A stretch of 64,000 bases of DNA, taken from the NCBI GenBank assembly GCA_026770025.1, contig JAMXDE010000008.1, forward strand, positions 2,108,001-2,172,000. Reading direction: 5' to 3'. The translations under genes and the position numbers were made by a program. This document shows, one piece after another, positions 40,928 to 51,815 of the stretch. The notes beneath the pieces are model-generated. The model saw nothing but the letters and a program-made list of their open reading frames with translations. It was not told the origin of the DNA and did not search any database. Numbering within the stretch: the stretch's first letter is position 1; each line of letters begins with the position of its first letter. The stretch is from Craspedostauros australis. Lineage: Eukaryota > Bacillariophyta > Bacillariophyceae > Mastogloiales > Achnanthaceae.

Positions 40928-41710
40928 ATGAGGTACGGAAGTGGAAATGGGAGTGGGCTCGGGAGGCATCGCATGATGCTCGCGCCCGATGTTCAGACCG
41001 TCCAAGTACGACTACATTGTACTACACGACAATATCTTGACCAAGCATGACCAATCTCACACCAATTCGTTTGCCTTCCACGACCACAATCAAAGAACAG
41101 CGCAACTGACGAGAACGAACGCGCGCTGAGCAGCTGGGAAGACCATGAAGACGACCAGGAAGCCACGGAGCGGCGGGACGAGATCGTGGATGCCGAGATG
41201 AATCCGCGCCGCAAATGCGTGCACAAAGTGTTCGTGGTGATCAACGGCATCACGGTGATCATCGCGACGCTCATGTTCGTGGCGCAGTTGCTGGGAATCT
41301 ACTTCAAGACGTTGAGCTTGGTGGATTACGTGCTGCGCGTCTACATCATCGCGCTGTGCGCCATGATCGTGATGAACGAATTGGAATGGACGTCGGTGAT
41401 CCGCGAATCGCGGCTGTTGCGCAATTGGTTGACGCGCGGGTTGATCTACGCATTCGTCGGCGTGCTTGGGATTGAGCAATATGAGGCGTCGCCATCGGGT
41501 CGGCATGATGATTCAGCGCATTTCGATGTTGCCATGAATTTCATACGCGTGGTGTCGAATATAATGGTGGGCGTTGGTGGGCTGTACTTCGTCATGGGGA
41601 TATGCTGCATGCAGCTCGTGTCCAACAAGCTGCGGCATGAGTACGAGGAGCGCGTGGCGCGGGCGGGGGATATGCATGCCGCGGCGCAGACTTACAATGA
41701 CGTTGCGTAG
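40928..41710 (+). CDS. Four-helix membrane protein, COPI-associated (TVP15-like) type
   Basis: Predicted integral membrane protein of about 230 residues, exons 40928-41005 and 41096-41710. The 90-base intron (donor GTACGA, acceptor ATCAAAG) is the shortest in the window and the least certain; the 3' exon is open upstream to the acceptor but has no ATG near its start. After a hydrophilic acidic N-terminus come RKCVHKVFVVINGITVIIAT...LLGIYF (TM1), YVLRVYIIALCAMIVMNELEW (TM2), WLTRGLIYAFVGVLGIEQY (TM3) and FIRVVSNIMVGVGGLYFVMGICC (TM4). The order basic residues, ING, RVYII, E, and R(G)LIY..VG matches COPI-associated/TVP15 Golgi proteins, which function in vesicle traffic. The C-terminal cytosolic tail is short and charged. 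Confidence 0.68.
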
Positions 41711-42335
41711 ATCTCAATCATTCGTCATCTCTAATGAGGCTCGCAGCACCCGTGATGCTCCGCTTCATACTCCGAGCACCAAACTGCGGATAACATTCCA
41801 TTTGTTCATGTACTATTTTATGATAGAATATGTTATTTGATACAATGCTTTGGTACATTAGCATGTGTCCTCGTTAATGATGGGCGGACATTCGCGCCAT
41901 GCAAACGTGGTGCCTACTCTATTCTACAAGCTGCGAAGGTCCCATTCTTCGTGATGTTGTTGGTATTGATGTGGTTGTTCTCTGCACCCTTTCGTTCTGT
42001 GCGACCTCGCTCACCGCAAAGCGCGAAAGATCAAGGAGGTGTCAACATCAAAAATGAGAAGGTTTGATCGCTGGTGTCTGCGAAAATGAAAAATCCATCA
42101 ACAGTCGCAGTTGGTGTGGAAGAGCGAAGATGGGTGTGGACACCAAGAATAGTCGTATAGTACGCATAGCACAACCTCCACACGAGCGCGTGGATCTCTC
42201 GGGTCCTCGCCATCACAGCAACAGTGCCACAATCAACAGTCTCGCACAGCGCACAATAAGAGGACACGGAACAACCAGGAACAAGCCATCGACTATTCTA
42301 CCATACATATTCTATCTGTATTGATCATCGGCACC
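41711..42335. other. Intergenic upstream of SDR gene
   Basis: 3' flank of the membrane-protein gene and promoter of the next. AT-rich patch at 41800-41850. No gene seen. Confidence 0.5.
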
Positions 42336-43818
42336 ATGGCGAAGACTGCAGAAAGCAACAAGAGCCACAAGAGCAACAAGAACAATAAGAGCAACAACAA
42401 TGACTCTCCAAGCGCAAGCACGAAGGCCCCGGGCATGTCGACGCCAACGAAGGTCCTCCTGCTGTCCATCGTGATTCAGGTTGTGCTTCTGCTATGCCCG
42501 CAGCCCAAACTGGATCCGCGTGAAGAGATCGCGCTTCCGCTGGCAAGATCCTACACAGCAACGCACGACGAACCACTGCAGGGTCTCACCATCCTGATCA
42601 CTGGCCCCACATCGGGCATTGGCAAAGGCGTCGCCAAGCTGGTCTCCGGAATGGGCGCCACGGTCATTGCGGTGGGGCGATCGCCGACCAAGTTGCAGCA
42701 GCTCAGTGACGACTTGCCGTCCCACGTCGATACCTTCGTGGCGGACTTTGCGGATTTGGAACAGGTCTCCGCGGCTTGCGATCAGATTCTCGCAAAGTAC
42801 GAACGCATCGACATGATCCTGGCCAACGCGGGCGTACATTATGGTTGGCGCACATTCGGATCGCCGTCGACGGCGCAGGGTGTTGATCAGGTGTACGGAG
42901 GTGCGTTCGCCAACGAATTGGTCAATGGATGCCACGTGGACTCGCAATGATGTCATACCATGTACTCACGGTGCGACGCTGCTGCTTTCTCCTCACACTT
43001 ATGTGTACCCACATCCCCATTTCACGATATTGTACATGTACGTGCCTGCAGTCAACTACCTCTCTCATTTTGTGCTCATCGAGAAGCTGATCCCGTTGCT
43101 GGAACAGGGGGGTCACAAGCCACGGCTTGTTTTCGTCAGTTCCTTCTTCCATTACGCCGTCAATGCACATGATGTGATGGGGACCCTGACAGATGCACCA
43201 TCATCAGCAGCAGCATCGTCTACTTCCGTGATGCCATCTATTTCGCCGCCACCCGGTATATTCGCAGATAGGCCATGTCCGCATCCCTTGTACAGAGATC
43301 AGTACATGTATGGCGCATCCAAGGTGAGCTTGATGCTGTACGCGCACTATCTGCAACGGCAACACCCGCAAATCAAGGTGGTATCCGTGGATCCAGGCTG
43401 GGTGGCAACGCACATCAACGGCAGTCCCGGAACGCCGTTGTACCATCCGCAACAATGGCTGTCCTTCGATGTGTACGATGGATGGGGATTGGTCTCCATC
43501 CTGCATGCCATGTTCAACACGACCGCAGTACCCGCTCAATCCGGAGGTTCGTTGTACTGGTCGAATGCCAAGAATTACAAGATCTTGCCTGCGTTCCTGA
43601 ATTTGGAATCCAAGCTGTCATCGCCGATCTTGCAGCGGCTGTACCGCCAATTCCGAGTTCGCGATGCGTACACGGCGTTGTCGGGATTCGTGCTGGGGTA
43701 CACGCAGCGTTTCTTCTATCATGCGTATCCATCGCACGTTGCAGAAGAGACGTTGGATCCGGCGGTGCAAGAGAATGTCGTGGCGTGGACTCGGCAAATG
43801 GTAGCGCAGTGGTTGTAG
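42336..43818 (+). CDS. Membrane-anchored short-chain dehydrogenase/reductase
   Basis: NAD(P)-dependent SDR of the retinol dehydrogenase/WWOX-like branch, about 443 residues, exons 42336-42900 and 43052-43818 (donor GTGCGT, acceptor CCTGCAG, phase 1). A Lys/Ser/Asn-rich N-terminus precedes one transmembrane helix (VLLLSIVIQVVLLLC, about 40-55), suggesting an ER or other membrane anchor. Cofactor motif TGPTSGIGKG (about 90), NAG in ILANAGVHYG, catalytic Ser in VFVSSFFHY and YGASK as the Tyr/Lys pair. The splice restores DQVYGVNYLSHFVL, corresponding to the SDR pattern NHLGHF. A long C-terminal extension after the SVDPGWVATHI element is typical of this branch. The substrate, lipid or retinoid-like, is not determinable. 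Confidence 0.9.
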
Positions 43819-44122
43819 CCGTGCCAAATGGATGTGGAGTAGCTGATTTTGGTATCATATAATACTTTGGAGGGAGGAGATAACATCGATCTCCGTTTCC
43901 GTATGTGGAGTGCTCAGATCTTGGGAGGTTCGCTGTCTCATTCAAGATGTTGATCTGCTTTTAAGTCTGTTGTCGATACATGCCACTATCACGAGTCAAG
44001 AAACATAGAGTACTTGCAGTGATATGTACTCTACTTTACTCAATGCGTCGCAACATGCTCAATGATTGTGCTCTAATATCATGTTCTGCTATTATGTACG
44101 CGTACGCGCATACAATGTCCGC
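43819..44122. other. Short convergent intergenic region
   Basis: Between the SDR and AKR stop codons. Contains TACTCTACTTTACTC near 44028. No gene. Confidence 0.5.
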
Positions 44123-45130
44123 TTAATCGAAGATGTCAGTTCCCTTCGGCGTGAAAGCGTCTGGCCCACCCAGGACTCCGTCCAATGGATTTGGGTTGGT
44201 CTTGTAGCTGACGTACTTGTCGAGCGCCGAGATTGCCTTCATTTCATCCTCGGACAGGGTGAAGTCGTACACATCAATGTTCTCCTTGATACGATGCGCC
44301 TTGACGCTCTTTGGCAGCACGACAATGCTGCGTTGCAGCAACCACCGCAGCAGGACCTGCGCTGGGCTCTTGCCATGCCCTTCTGCGATCTTGATGACAA
44401 CCTCATCATCCAGCGGACATGCGGTCTTCCAGGTTTCCTTGTTGGCGGCGCCGCCACCCAACGGGGTGTGGGCCGTGACGCAGATCTTGCGGGAGTGACA
44501 GTAATTGACCAACGATTCGCGGGTGTAGTAAGCGTGCGTCTCGATCTGGTTGCACGACACGGGGACCTTGGCCTGCGTGACGAGATCGTGCAGCAGCACG
44601 AGGGGGTAGTTGGACACGCCGATGGAACGGCACTTGCCGGCCTCCACCAACGCTTCCATCGCTCTCCAGGTGTCGATCAGCGGGGTGTCGCCGAATTCGG
44701 AAGCGCCCCAGCTGGGCGTGGCCAGTCCAGTGTGCTTCCACGCGACGGGGAAGTGGATGAGGTAGAGATCGAAGTACTCCAGGCCGAGATTGTTGAGACT
44801 GTGATCGCAGGCCTGCGGCACGATTTCGACGTCGTGGTCAGAGTTCCAGAGCTTGCCGGTGATGAAGAGATCCTCGCGCTTGACGAGGCCTTCGCTGAAT
44901 GCCTTCTGGAATGCGGCGCCGACCTCCTTCTCGTTGCCGTACACGTGCGCCAGATCGAAGTGCTTGTACCCTGCCTTGATTGCCTCGATGACGGCATCGC
45001 CGACCTCGTTGTTCTCGCTGCGGAATGTTCCGTACGCGACGACGGGCATGTCATGGCCGCTTGCCAGCTTGAAGACCGCAGCGGAAGAAGATGGGTCGAA
45101 GCTCTTTGGAGGGATGGTGTAGTTGCTCAT
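44123..45130 (-). CDS. Aldo-keto reductase
   Basis: NADPH-dependent carbonyl reductase of the AKR superfamily, single exon, 335 residues. The catalytic tetrad is visible: Asp and Tyr in HFDLAHVYGNE, Lys in FITGKLWN and His in DLYLIHFPVAW. The beta/alpha-barrel signature IGVSNYPLVLLHDL and the C-terminal NADPH 2'-phosphate motif VLPKSVKAHRIKEN are present. The catalytic context has DLAHVYGNE where most members have DTAxxYGNE. It has no targeting sequence, so cytosolic. The substrate is unknown. Divergent from the plastid-protein gene at 46011. Confidence 0.94.
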   Translation of the reverse strand: MSNYTIPPKSFDPSSSAAVFKLASGHDMPVVAYGTFRSENNEVGDAVIEAIKAGYKHFDLAHVYGNEKEVGAAFQKAFSEGLVKREDLFITGKLWNSDHDVEIVPQACDHSLNNLGLEYFDLYLIHFPVAWKHTGLATPSWGASEFGDTPLIDTWRAMEALVEAGKCRSIGVSNYPLVLLHDLVTQAKVPVSCNQIETHAYYTRESLVNYCHSRKICVTAHTPLGGGAANKETWKTACPLDDEVVIKIAEGHGKSPAQVLLRWLLQRSIVVLPKSVKAHRIKENIDVYDFTLSEDEMKAISALDKYVSYKTNPNPLDGVLGGPDAFTPKGTDIFD

Positions 45131-46010
45131 GGTGAAATGCTATATTTGTTTTCGGAAGGTGCTTGCTTGTTGCTTGCTTGTGTGCTTGTGGTTCGATTGT
45201 TGTTGCGTTTGTTGTTTTATGAGGACGTCGAAGACGGAAGTGGAAGTCGAAGTGGAGATGAGATGAGCGCGAAGACGAAGATGGCGGATGTTGGCCCAAT
45301 GACCGCGATGCGCGCGTGTGTTGGATCCATTCGGCGCATGCGTACGTACTCGTCTTCCCTGCATGCAACAAGGAATGCAATGTAGGAATCATCATCATCG
45401 TCATCATCATCTCTCTGTGCAGCCATGTTACCACAACACCGGTTAGATCACATCTTGTGTGGCGAATGCAACCAGCTGCTCTTTCCCGTTTTCGCCTTCG
45501 CCTGCAATTGCCTCTTGTGCATGTGTGTTGTTTCCATTTTGTGTGTGATATCTTTCGAGACGTGGATGTAGAAGAGAAGACAACGAACAACAACTACTCG
45601 CTCCACGTGGAAGCGACCAATACGACCCATCCGCATCAGCCATCACCAACCAACAAACGTGACAACACGAGAGATTGCGAGAGAGACGATCTGCGTGCGT
45701 TTCTGCTGATGTCGATTTCTTTGCGTGTCAAGAGGCAGAAAGATGCAGCGGCTGGTTGATGGGTCGGCCCAAGTGACGACCAAACCAGCCAAAGGAACCA
45801 AAGCATCATTGCTATCGTCATCTTCATCGCCATCTTCACCATCACCGTTGACCAGAGCAATCTCAAGATCGAATCTGACCAGAGCAGCAAGAGCATCGTT
45901 TTGTAGAAAGAGCGATAATCAACTACGGCAACGCTCTTCCGTTTCCTTTCCAATCAGCAGCACCAGCACCAGCACTAAAGACAACGAATAAGCCATCGAC
46001 GATCTTCAAA
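45131..46010. promoter_or_regulatory. Divergent promoter region AKR / plastid protein
   Basis: About 0.88 kb between opposing starts. Rich in ATC/GAT trinucleotide runs (45388-45413 and 45800-45845). No supported gene. Confidence 0.35.
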
Positions 46011-47166
46011 ATGCAGCGACAGACCTTCCTTCTCGCCATTCTCGCATCCTGCGCAAGCGCGTGGGTGCCATCGTCGTCGTCGTCACGTTCGATGCGACGA
46101 TCGCACGCCCCGATGTTCATGTCGGGGAGCTTGCACGGCGAGAACTCGTGCTTTCTTCCATTGAAGCAGCTGGATCAGGATTACTACGCTCCACGAATTG
46201 TGCAGGTGCGTTGACGTGTTTTGTGGGAACTTGGCCAATGCATTTGTTGCAGTAAGGGTATTCACTGAATGTCGTTCGATGCAACAGAGCACGATCTCCG
46301 CTCAGCGAAAGTCCATACAATTCAAGTTCTCTCCAAACGACCGATAGCTTCCGATGCTTTCGTTGAGTGACTTTTGTGAAGCAACGGTTCAAGTGTTTGG
46401 GCATCAGATCCATTATGCTCACATTATTGTTTTCCTTTGACCACCGCCATTTCCTGATTTTGACTGGGACAACCAACACTCTGGATTTCCTCGTGGACGG
46501 ATGCTCATTTGGATGAATCAATGAACAACCGGCACGCGCAACCACGAACACAACACTTGGACACAATGAACGAATGGGCGGACGAACGAATGAAACATGA
46601 CGGCGACTGAACCCATGGAATACGAATACGTTGCGAAACACATTGCTCTCAAATACCATGGTATTCTGCAATACAATAACGCCATCAACTGCCCGGCTGT
46701 ATTCCAGATTGCCGGCGCTTACCCCGGTTTGACGAGAGCAGAATACGAGGCGGTGTCATCAGATCCGCCGGCGGAACCAGGCCAGTGGACGTACGGATTC
46801 AGCGACCCGGAGGGACCCCCGGTGGGCACCGTCGCGATGGATGGCAGCAACGCCGTTGCCGTCTGCGAAGATCCGGTGGCCATCATCGGAGATCATTTCA
46901 CAATGAAGCTTCCGCTTCCGGAAGTGCTGACCGATCCGGTCGATCTCGTGCTGCTTGTGGACCGCGCCGCCAAGACGTTCGCGGAGCGCAAGTTCCTGGT
47001 GCTGGAAGTTCCTGGTAAGGGCATCGATATCGGCGCTTTCTCGAGGAAGGACGAGCTGCCCGGTGGCGCCGAGATATTGGGGCAGGTGGTGCTGTGCCAG
47101 GTGCCGTGGTTGCCATGCATGAAGCCAACGAAGACCGGCTTCCTCGAGGCGGACGAATACTTCTAA
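46011..47166 (+). CDS. Unrecognised plastid-targeted protein (heterokont presequence)
   Basis: About 217 residues, exons 46011-46205 and 46708-47166 (donor GTGCGT, acceptor ATTCCAG, phase 0). The N-terminus MQRQTFLLAILASCASAW is a signal peptide ending in ASA-W, a variant of the ASAFAP motif that sends proteins through the ER into red-algal-derived plastids; Trp is one of the aromatic residues accepted at that position. A Ser/Arg-rich transit peptide follows (VPSSSSSRSMRRSHAP). The mature part begins near SGSLHGENSC and has GLTRAEYEAVSSDPPAEPGQ, QWTYGFSDPEGPPVGTVAMDG and a hydrophobic core VDLVLLVDRAA. I do not recognise the family. A role in the plastid stroma or thylakoid is inferred only from the presequence. 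An AATAAA-type signal directly follows the stop. Confidence 0.78.
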
Positions 47167-48643
47167 AATAAATAATGGCTACCCTTCAGATGGACAGTGC
47201 TACTACCTACTGCTGTATTGCTTTCATCCGATGTTCTGATGGTGAGTGGTTGAGCAGCTGAATGGCTGCATGGCTCGGTGAGTGAATGCAGAGAAGGAAC
47301 GAAGCGCGAAACTGAACACGGTACCTCTGAGTAATATACACACTAGTACTAAACATAATGGATACGCAATACAACGATATCCCACGATTGGTACTGTCCT
47401 GTTTTGTCCGCCAAACTGAACTTTCAAGCCGAGAGAAGATGCGACGTCATCATGACTGTCGATTGCTTGCGTCTGTTTGTCACGCCAGACGGTGTTGCGT
47501 GAGCATCTGACGGAAAAAGATGTTCTTCACGTTGGAGTGACGTTGACTCGTCATCTTGATTACGTCACTGTATCCGAACGTACGAGGATGAGCGGCAATT
47601 TCAGACTCCGCGCATAATTGTGCGTCCAAGACGATGCATCAGAGTTGTTTCACACATAGTGCACGGTTGTTCTGTGCCGTGGCTTCCACATGACACAAAT
47701 CCGAACCAGTTGGATCAGCCTGACATCACAACTGCAAGCCAAGACAGCAGAAACTCCGGGCCAATGGTGGAACAGTTGGCGCATTTCCAAAGACGTTTCG
47801 ACGGGGAAACATGAGATTCCATCACCCCAAACAAGGTTGCTGCCATTCCACGTGGTTTGCAAAGCGGGAAATGGCATTCCGACATTAGTGCGACATGGAA
47901 GAGGACACGCAAAGTGGTCGAAATGAGAACTGGAACACCTGCTGCTTCTGCGAACTGCGAGAGACAGGCAAACAGATGACGCGAAGGCAGGTTTCAGCAG
48001 ACGGAGGCAGAAGGAAAGACACGCGGAAGAATCGAGAATCAACGCCAATGCATCGCGACAAGGGCGGTGCAAGATGGAGGAAAACAACAACCCAAACAGA
48101 AGCACGCACCCGCGCGTGATGCGCGAAATGCCATCGTCATCGACCTCGTCATCATCACCGTTGCGAACCGTGGAAACAGGTGGCGAGGGGCAGAGGTCGC
48201 TTTGTTTGTGAAGGGTTTGCGCTGGTCTGTGCTGATTTGGTTGGTCATGAAGGACGGTGTGATCATCACGTGATGCAGTGTCTGATGTCACAACTACGTT
48301 GGTGTGTTCCACCAAACCAACATCAGACGTCAAAGTATGGAGAAACGGAGACGCAACGGTACGAGAGTCTCACAATAGATTCACACCACATCAATTCAAC
48401 CAACCGAACAACCACCGAAAGCACAAAGGTTCGTTCGCTTCCAACTTGCCCCCACAACGACAACGACAGAACAGTCATCATCACCACCGCATCAGCACCG
48501 CATCATCATTTGTTCTTCCTCCTTTCGTCCAGCCTGCCTGAGCTCACCCAACCTCACAAACTCAGACCGAGAACATCATATAAACACAACAATTGCAACA
48601 AAATCAACAAAAGCAACCAACCAGCAGTAAGAACAACAACAGC
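47167..48643. other. 1.48 kb intergenic region upstream of bZIP gene
   Basis: No supported gene. The right half (48330-48643) is strongly A/C-rich with CAAC and CAACA runs, as expected of a long 5' leader of the bZIP gene. A minus-strand frame of 227 codons at 47650-48333 shows no motif and is probably a shadow of GC skew. Confidence 0.45.
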
Positions 48644-49741
48644 ATGTCCATGATGAACTTGTCAGACACAGCATCCGCGGACGCCGTCCTGTCTCTGAAG
48701 AGGAAGCACGAGGGTCTGTCTCCATTCGCAAAGAAGACCGCCGCATCACCCACCACCATGACCAAGGAGGAGCCATCAGCCATCGGATCGGCCGCATTCA
48801 ACCAGCGTCCCGCGAAGAAGGCCAACGTGACCAAGGGCAGGGAGATCCGCCTGGAGCAGAACAGGAAGGCTGCCAGAGAGTCCCGCAGGAGGAAGAAGGT
48901 CATGATCGAGGAGCTGCAGCGCAGCGTCATCTTCTTCTCCAGAGCCAACGGCGCCCTCAAGCAGCAGAACGACGACCTCAGCCGTCTCCTCATGCAGGCT
49001 CAGACGCAGGTTGCCATCATCGAGAACCAGAAGAAGGCCAACGCAGCGGCTGCTGCCGCCGCCGCCGCCCAGCAGCAGCAGGCCCAACAACAGCAACAAG
49101 CTCAGGCGCAGGCTCACGCCCAAGCACAGGCCCAGGCTCAGCAGCCACAGCAAGTCCAGCAGCAGGCAGCGCCTTCCGCTCCTTCCAGCAACAATGGCAA
49201 CAGCCACGTGCCCAAGACCAGCCCAGAACAGGAAGCACAGGCCCATGCGCAGACCGTCGCCACGCAGGCCATCCTCCAGAGCCAGGGATTCCCATCAGCT
49301 GCTGCCAGGGCCGCAGCGCAGACCCTCAACGGCGTGCAGCACGCTGTCACCCAGGGCAGTGTCGCCTCTGCCGCCGCGTTGGCAGCCCAAGGTGGACAGA
49401 CAATGCCCCCAATGCAGCCAGGTGCCACCATGCAAGCCATGGCCAACTTCCAACAGGCCGCTGCCGTGGCCATGCAAGCCGCAGTCCATGGCATGCAGGG
49501 TCTTTCCGGAACCCAAGCCGCTCCGGCAACAGCCGCCCCACCAGCCCCACAGCAACCTGCGCAGGCCTCACAGGCGACCTTCAACGATGCCATGACCGCC
49601 CTCGCCATGCAGGCTGCAGGGCAGCAGCTGTTCCAGGGCAACCCCTTCGTCGGACCCATGATGGCGTGGCAGCATCAGGCACAGGCCCAAGCCCAGGCGC
49701 ATCCCACCGGGACCGCCAATGGTGCCACGCAGCAGCCCTGA
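48644..49741 (+). CDS. bZIP transcription factor with Gln/Ala-rich tail
   Basis: Nuclear DNA-binding protein, single exon, 365 residues. The basic region NRKAARESRRRKKVM (about 77-91) has the invariant N-x7-R. It is followed by a heptad zipper EELQRSVIFFSRANGALKQQ...LSRLL. Upstream is a basic segment with KRKHEGLSPFAKK and a consensus-like KEEP. Everything after about residue 128 is Ala/Gln/Pro/Met-rich low complexity with QQQQAQ and AQAQ repeats, a likely activation or phase-separating region. The start ATG is the first of two close in-frame Mets (MSMMNLSD). Its target site is unknown; CRE-like TGACG words occur in the 20-bp iterons downstream, but a link is only speculation. Confidence 0.92.
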   Translation: MSMMNLSDTASADAVLSLKRKHEGLSPFAKKTAASPTTMTKEEPSAIGSAAFNQRPAKKANVTKGREIRLEQNRKAARESRRRKKVMIEELQRSVIFFSRANGALKQQNDDLSRLLMQAQTQVAIIENQKKANAAAAAAAAAQQQQAQQQQQAQAQAHAQAQAQAQQPQQVQQQAAPSAPSSNNGNSHVPKTSPEQEAQAHAQTVATQAILQSQGFPSAAARAAAQTLNGVQHAVTQGSVASAAALAAQGGQTMPPMQPGATMQAMANFQQAAAVAMQAAVHGMQGLSGTQAAPATAAPPAPQQPAQASQATFNDAMTALAMQAAGQQLFQGNPFVGPMMAWQHQAQAQAQAHPTGTANGATQQP

Positions 49742-50401
49742 GCAGGGTCGATGCATGGGGAGCGCGAAAGCCTGCGCTGGGCATGAGAAGGCACGATCGC
49801 TCACAATCACTGAACGCACAACTACGTACCCTACTCCAATCTCAATAGCTCGTGATAGTCTCCACGAGATATAACACAATCAATAAGGATCACCGCAATA
49901 TTTGTTTCCAATACCACCATGCCTCATGTAGTATACGTACGAGTACAATACAACGCAAGTGCCTGTGGTCATCGATGGACGCCCTTGTCCATCAACTTGT
50001 GATGTTGCCTCTTTGCGAATGTGGTCAAGACCATCACCTCCGATGCATGCGAGAGTGACGAAGAGCCTCTTCGGAACTTTGTGGAACGTTGCCGCAGCAG
50101 AATCGTGTCGTATTTTGGGGAGTGCCACTTGAACGTACCGGCGTCTCTTCTTCTTCCTGTCTCGTTTCGCACTGTTTCTTCTCTCTCGTGTCTTGTTTGT
50201 GTGTCTTGTTGAAACTGATCTTGCTTTCCATGATCTACACTTGTACCAAGACTTCGTATGACATCTATCTTTGAAATTTGTAGGCTTCCCCTGTGACGGA
50301 TCGTGTTGCCGGTTCGTGTTTGATTCAACTGCCAGTTTGGCGATCCCACCACCCAATCATGAGCGTTCATGAATCATACAATGATCCCACAACCGAGTCC
50401 T
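49742..50401. other. Flank of the iteron-bearing block (left)
   Basis: 3' flank of bZIP. A frame at 50021-50212 reads protein-like but has no recognised family. From about 50240 the sequence has patchy similarity, in inverted orientation, to the right flank near 54370-54400 (shared TGTACCAA ... GACTTCG). Confidence 0.35.
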
Positions 50402-50488
50402 GCAAGGCACGGGAAAAACGTTGAAACACGACTTAGAGCGTGTTCGACCACTTCGACGAGTTACTTTGAATCACTGAAGCGATGTTGA
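50399..50488 (+). pseudogene. Degenerate 3' end of an unknown gene (left inverted copy)
   Basis: The plus-strand frame reads PARHGKNVET ... FESLKRC and a stop at 50486-50488. The same peptide pattern, PARHGKFVES ... FQSVKVK and a stop, is encoded on the minus strand at 54188-54327. The left copy lacks about 30 bases present in the right copy and has in-frame stops just upstream, so it looks decayed. The family is not recognised. Confidence 0.4.
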
Positions 50489-50490
50489 AG
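50402..50490 (+). repeat. Left inverted segment of 3.9 kb block
   Basis: GCAAGGCACGGGAAA at 50402-50416 followed by CGTTGAAA matches the reverse complement of 54304-54328 at 23 of 25 positions. Similarity continues inward with gaps: GTGTTCGA, CGACGAG and CGATGTT occur in the same order on both sides. It could be a decayed terminal inverted repeat or inverted copies of a gene end. Confidence 0.55.
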
Positions 50491-50578
50491 TTCGACTCAA
50501 CTGATTGCAACATTCGTTCTAGAATAACGTTTTTAACGTCTATATGTTTAAAAAGCGAACTCCAATGACAACAAACTG

Positions 50579-50738
50579 ATTCAATGAAAGTAATGACGTT
50601 TCAATGAAAGTAATGACGATTCAATGAAAGTAATCACGGTTCAATGAAAGTAATGACGATTCAATGAAAGTAATCACGGTTCAATGAAAGTAATGACGTT
50701 TCAATGAAAGTAATAGCGTTTCAATGAAAGTAATGTCG
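50579..50738 (+). repeat. 20-bp iteron array A (8 units)
   Basis: Eight copies of TCAATGAAAGTAAT start at 50581, 50601, 50621, 50641, 50661, 50681, 50701 and 50721, exactly 20 bases apart. The 14-base core is invariant; the 6-base linkers vary (GACGTT, GACGAT, CACGGT, AGCGTT). With a preceding TT the core contains the dyad TTTCA-A-TGAAA. TAACGTCTAT lies about 45 bases to the left. Confidence 0.95.
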
Positions 50739-51815
50739 GACCACGACTGAACGACGAAAACACGACTCACACGATTTTGTCGAAACTCGACACAACTCAC
50801 ACAACCGCACACGATGGATCAGTTTTGTGTGGTTCCAAAACGAGAACGTGCGTGCTGCCTGCATCAGTGAATGCAGCGAACGATAACGCTGGTTATACAT
50901 GTGTTCTTGGTGCAAGTACTACCATTGCGTACTTTGCACGATTGGTACATTCTCTATTTGGCATTGTTGTGACAGAGCACAACCACAAAGCCAGAGCGAG
51001 AGCAAGAGAGACTGTGATCTATTATATTATTTTATATAATATTATATCATGTTTGTGTGGTATGGCAGAGTAGCTCGCGCTAGTATGTACAAGTGCTCCA
51101 CAACTATCAGTGCTGCATCAGCAGCAGTGCCATCGCTGAAGGTATGTAGAGATTTCCCATAAATAAGTACTGGCCATCACTTGTGTTCAGGCATGTCTGT
51201 CGCCATCCCTCCAAACTGCCACATCCCCACCACAAGAACTGCACCAGTCTACCTATACCTCATGAGAATCCATGTAGGAGTTGATTGTTGCTTGAACCTG
51301 CAGCCACAGTGAACCCTTGTACATGCGAGCCACACGGATGAAGTGGAGCACACCATTGGTCTAATCACAATAACAGCTCAAGGATTATACTCAATTCACA
51401 TGAGAATGCACCAACTGCACTTTTCTCCTCCTCCTTTCTACTCTTCCACTCACGAAGAGGGGGTACGGAATCTGGTTGCTGCATTGGTGTGGCTGGTGAT
51501 GTGGCCAGTGCTGTGGTACTGCAAGTTGTGCAGGATGCGGCAGCTGTTGTCATCCAGTTGGTCATCTGTTGGAGCTGACTTGAGTGCCAAAGTGCATGAC
51601 CAACCATTTACATAGCCCAGTTGATACTTCGACAGTATCGCCAAGGAAAGGGCGCAGCTGTTCCATCCAACATCTGCTTGCTGTCTGCGGATATTGTTAT
51701 CAGAGGGAGAGTTCTGCCAACTGCTGAGCGGTGGCACGCCTCTGCTGATCTTTCTTGGCCTCCCCACGATACCGGCGGTGACCAAGGGGTGCGTTTTCCA
51801 GGCCTTCATTTTCTG
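50739..51815. other. Left interior of iteron-bounded block
   Basis: Just inside array A is a CACGAC/CGAC-rich stretch, including CACGATTTTGT, which recurs just inside array B. From about 51150 the DNA becomes poor in CpG and rich in TG/CA. Minus-strand frames 51450-51809 continue the low-CpG composition of the retroelement remnant but have no motif I can name. An AT-rich knot lies at 51018-51046. Confidence 0.4.

Noticed and set aside
47650..48333. 227-codon minus-strand frame upstream of the bZIP gene
   Set aside because: No ATG-supported start, no motif, and it overlaps the A/C-rich leader; Cys/Ser-rich composition is typical of antisense noise.
49021..49741. Gln/Ala-rich tail of the bZIP protein as a separate repeat element
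   Set aside because: It is in frame with the bZIP, without stops, and typical of activation regions; codon use is uniform with the rest of the gene.
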